A stretch of 64,000 bases of DNA from Ricordea florida (lineage: Eukaryota; Cnidaria; Anthozoa; Corallimorpharia; Ricordeidae): the NCBI GenBank assembly GCA_949710005.1, contig OX453277.1, positions 13,945,527 through 14,009,526 on the forward strand, given 5' to 3'. Position numbers and translations under genes: made by a program. The notes under the pieces were generated by a model. It searched no databases, was not told the origin of the DNA, and worked only from the letters and a program-made list of their open reading frames with translations. Below are positions 62,368 to 64,000 of the stretch, piece by piece (position 1 is the first letter of the stretch; each line of letters begins with the position of its first letter).

Positions 62368-62964
62368 ATGGATGAGTACAATAGAATTTACCCTGTATTA
62401 CCTAATAATCCTGATCCTAATAATTTCAGACTACAAAAGTCATGCGAAGTACTAAATAATCTTCAAAAGGAAATTAAACATTACGAGGATGTTAGGAAAA
62501 AGTATAATCGAGCGAGAGGTATATTTACAAAAATCAGTGTTTGTAGTGGGGTGTTTTCAGTTATTCTATCTGCAAGCGGACTTGGAACTTCTCTTACTGG
62601 TTTTGGTGCTGTTGTTGGTATACCATTAGGAGCTGTGGGAGGTATTTGTGGGGGAATATCGGTTGGATTCGGTGCAGCTTCTAAACGGCTTTCTCATAAA
62701 GTTAGTAAACATGAACAGACAGTTTCTCTAGCAAAAGCAAAAGTAAACACCATTAACGACTTGGTTTCAAAGGCTCTAAAAGATAACGCTATATCAGACC
62801 AAGAATTTTCTCTAATTTTATCGGAGGTGGATAAGTTTGAAAAACTAAAACTAGAAATCCGCCAAAAAACCAGGAAAGATACAGAAAAAAACTTAAATAT
62901 GAATCAGATAAGAACAGAGGTTCGAGAGGAAATATTAAAGGAACTGGTAAGTCGAGATCGCTGA
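62368..62964 (+). CDS. Two-segment glycine-rich membrane protein (core gene)
   Basis: 198 residues from ATG 62368 (MDEYNRIYPVLPNN). This start is preferred to 62293 because it matches the MDEY start of the element 1 homologue and sits after the GGTCTAAAG motif. A Gly-rich hydrophobic hairpin (about residues 65-110, ASGLGTSLTGFGAVVGIPLG) is followed by a long charged helix ending EEILKEL. It lies directly after the coiled-coil gene; the DUF5679 and minor-capsid genes found between these in element 1 are absent. Confidence 0.7.
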   Translation: MDEYNRIYPVLPNNPDPNNFRLQKSCEVLNNLQKEIKHYEDVRKKYNRARGIFTKISVCSGVFSVILSASGLGTSLTGFGAVVGIPLGAVGGICGGISVGFGAASKRLSHKVSKHEQTVSLAKAKVNTINDLVSKALKDNAISDQEFSLILSEVDKFEKLKLEIRQKTRKDTEKNLNMNQIRTEVREEILKELVSRDR

Positions 62965-63052
62965 AAATTTCATATGAGAGAACTGATGTGGGATTTAATT
63001 GTTTTGCTGGTGTTAGAAAAGAAATGTTTTAAAGACTTTACATCTTATTCTA

Positions 63053-63061
63053 GGTCTAAAG
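63053..63061 (+). promoter_or_regulatory. YTAAAR motif upstream of 63096
   Basis: GGTCTAAAG, 34 bases before the ATG. Confidence 0.45.
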
Positions 63062-63095
63062 ACCTGAGCGAAGCGAAGTAAACACGCGGAATAAA

Positions 63096-64000
63096 ATGTC
63101 ATTATACAATGATTTCAGAAATATGTATCCAAGGGCCGATCACAGTCAATTTATATTTGTGTCTGATCCATATGGAGGTTACATTAAGTGGAAAGTTGAT
63201 GGAACAACAATAATGTCAAATGATGATCCTACCGGAAAAACATGGACTGATGACCTATCTCCCTATATGAAAAAGGTTTTATGGAAAGATTTAGGATTGA
63301 ATGATGATGAATTGGGTTCATTTCCTGAAAGTTTAACATTGACTAATCTATCTTATCCAATACCAGCAATTGATTTTGACGACTTTACAACTGATATAAC
63401 AAAAATGCTAACCTATCTGGATATATATGTGTCAAATACGAAGAAATTTACAGCAAAGATGAGAAACATATTTACATCACAAGTTGTAACTTTCAAATTT
63501 GGAAAGAAGAGTAGAAAATGGTTGAACGCTCCTGATATGAATTATTGGCCGCAACAACTTAACTTTGCAGTTTGGTGTGCAACATCTGGTTGTGGTATAA
63601 GCCCTTTCGAGAGTCTAAATTATCCTAAAGTAATTAGTAGTTTTATAAAGTTTCATGTGTATTTCACAATAAGGCGAATACTGTATGAATTAAGCCTTCC
63701 CTTACCTGATGAACAACCCTTTGTAATAAATAATAATCCATATAGTAAAGTTGCATATCAACGATTGTGCGCTGAATTTGGAATTGCTAATAATTCCGAT
63801 TTTAGATGGAAAGGAGGAAGAAATGGAGGATTAGGAGATATATTCATTGATTATGGTGCGGGATATCATGGAAAAGGAGGGGGATATCAAAATGTACATA
63901 TTATAAGGAATTATGATGTTGAAGCAGATCAATGGCCTGGTGAAGGTGGTAAATTCGCTGATGAAGGAGGTAAGAAAGAAAAGGGTAATCTCATTTCATT
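63096..64000 (+). CDS. Conserved large element protein, cut by window end
   Basis: The open frame from ATG 63096 (MSLYNDFRNMYPRADHSQ) runs to the window edge, about 301 codons, without a stop. It is homologous to 15332-16876 throughout: WNAPDMNYWPQ-like LNAPDMNYWPQQLNFAVWC, KFHVYFTIRRILYEL and GLGDIFIDYGAGYHG. The rest, including the expected C-terminal membrane anchor, lies outside. Function unknown; a structural role is inferred from conservation. Confidence 0.8.
   Translation, partial: MSLYNDFRNMYPRADHSQFIFVSDPYGGYIKWKVDGTTIMSNDDPTGKTWTDDLSPYMKKVLWKDLGLNDDELGSFPESLTLTNLSYPIPAIDFDDFTTDITKMLTYLDIYVSNTKKFTAKMRNIFTSQVVTFKFGKKSRKWLNAPDMNYWPQQLNFAVWCATSGCGISPFESLNYPKVISSFIKFHVYFTIRRILYELSLPLPDEQPFVINNNPYSKVAYQRLCAEFGIANNSDFRWKGGRNGGLGDIFIDYGAGYHGKGGGYQNVHIIRNYDVEADQWPGEGGKFADEGGKKEKGNLIS

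Larger units (their letters stand above)
50650..64000. mobile_element. Polinton/Maverick element 2, one end outside the window
   Basis: A diverged relative of element 1 in the opposite orientation, with polymerase, integrase, capsid, ATPase and small membrane genes in the same order. The left end is marked by repeat clusters but its exact base is not resolved; the right end lies beyond 64000. All genes visible here are open, and codon use is markedly more AT-rich than in element 1. Confidence 0.88.

Overview
The window is animal nuclear DNA, most likely from a cnidarian (probably an anthozoan such as a coral or sea anemone). It has spliced metazoan genes, many short palindromic DNA transposons, LINE and SINE remnants, and two large virus-like DNA transposons. 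The host call is an inference from repeat style and element type; no species marker was identified.

Region 1 (1-13.9 kb) is ordinary host DNA. Seven exons on the minus strand between 2604 and 9246 encode part of the M1-aminopeptidase-like region of TFIID subunit TAF2. Its introns and flanks carry MITEs, a tRNA-derived SINE and a 5'-truncated LINE with a 10-bp target-site duplication.

Region 2 (13913-30706) is a complete Polinton/Maverick (adintovirus-like) element of about 16.8 kb. It has near-identical terminal inverted repeats of about 303 bp and a 5-bp target-site duplication (CAATA), and it is inserted into a decayed SAP/SWIM-type gene. It encodes a protein-primed type B DNA polymerase, an rve-family integrase, a packaging ATPase, a candidate major capsid protein, a candidate minor capsid protein, a DUF5679 zinc protein, a SLOG-fold protein, dUTPase, an RPB6/omega-like protein and a run of small membrane proteins. 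The polymerase, one small membrane-protein gene and a coiled-coil membrane-protein gene are broken by stops or frameshifts, although the termini look young.

Region 3 (30.7-50.6 kb) holds the rest of the interrupted host gene, two related MITEs and an ISL2EU-like transposon (about 33.96-38.26 kb) with a spliced THAP-DDE transposase and a spliced SWIM/YqaJ protein. It also has LINE fragments, a MITE that carries a homeodomain-like exon, and a 1.2-kb decamer minisatellite.

Region 4 (about 50.65 kb to the window end) is a second, diverged Polinton of the same lineage in the opposite orientation, cut by the window edge. Its genes in view are open. It shares with the first element a syntenic core: polymerase, integrase, capsid, ATPase, five small or membrane proteins, a two-segment membrane protein and a large conserved protein. 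Comparing the two defines which genes are core and which are accessory, shows a conserved YTAAAR motif upstream of most genes, and exposes the breaks in the first copy. No adenain-type cysteine protease was recognised in either element. The many conserved membrane proteins suggest a virion with a lipid component, which is an inference.
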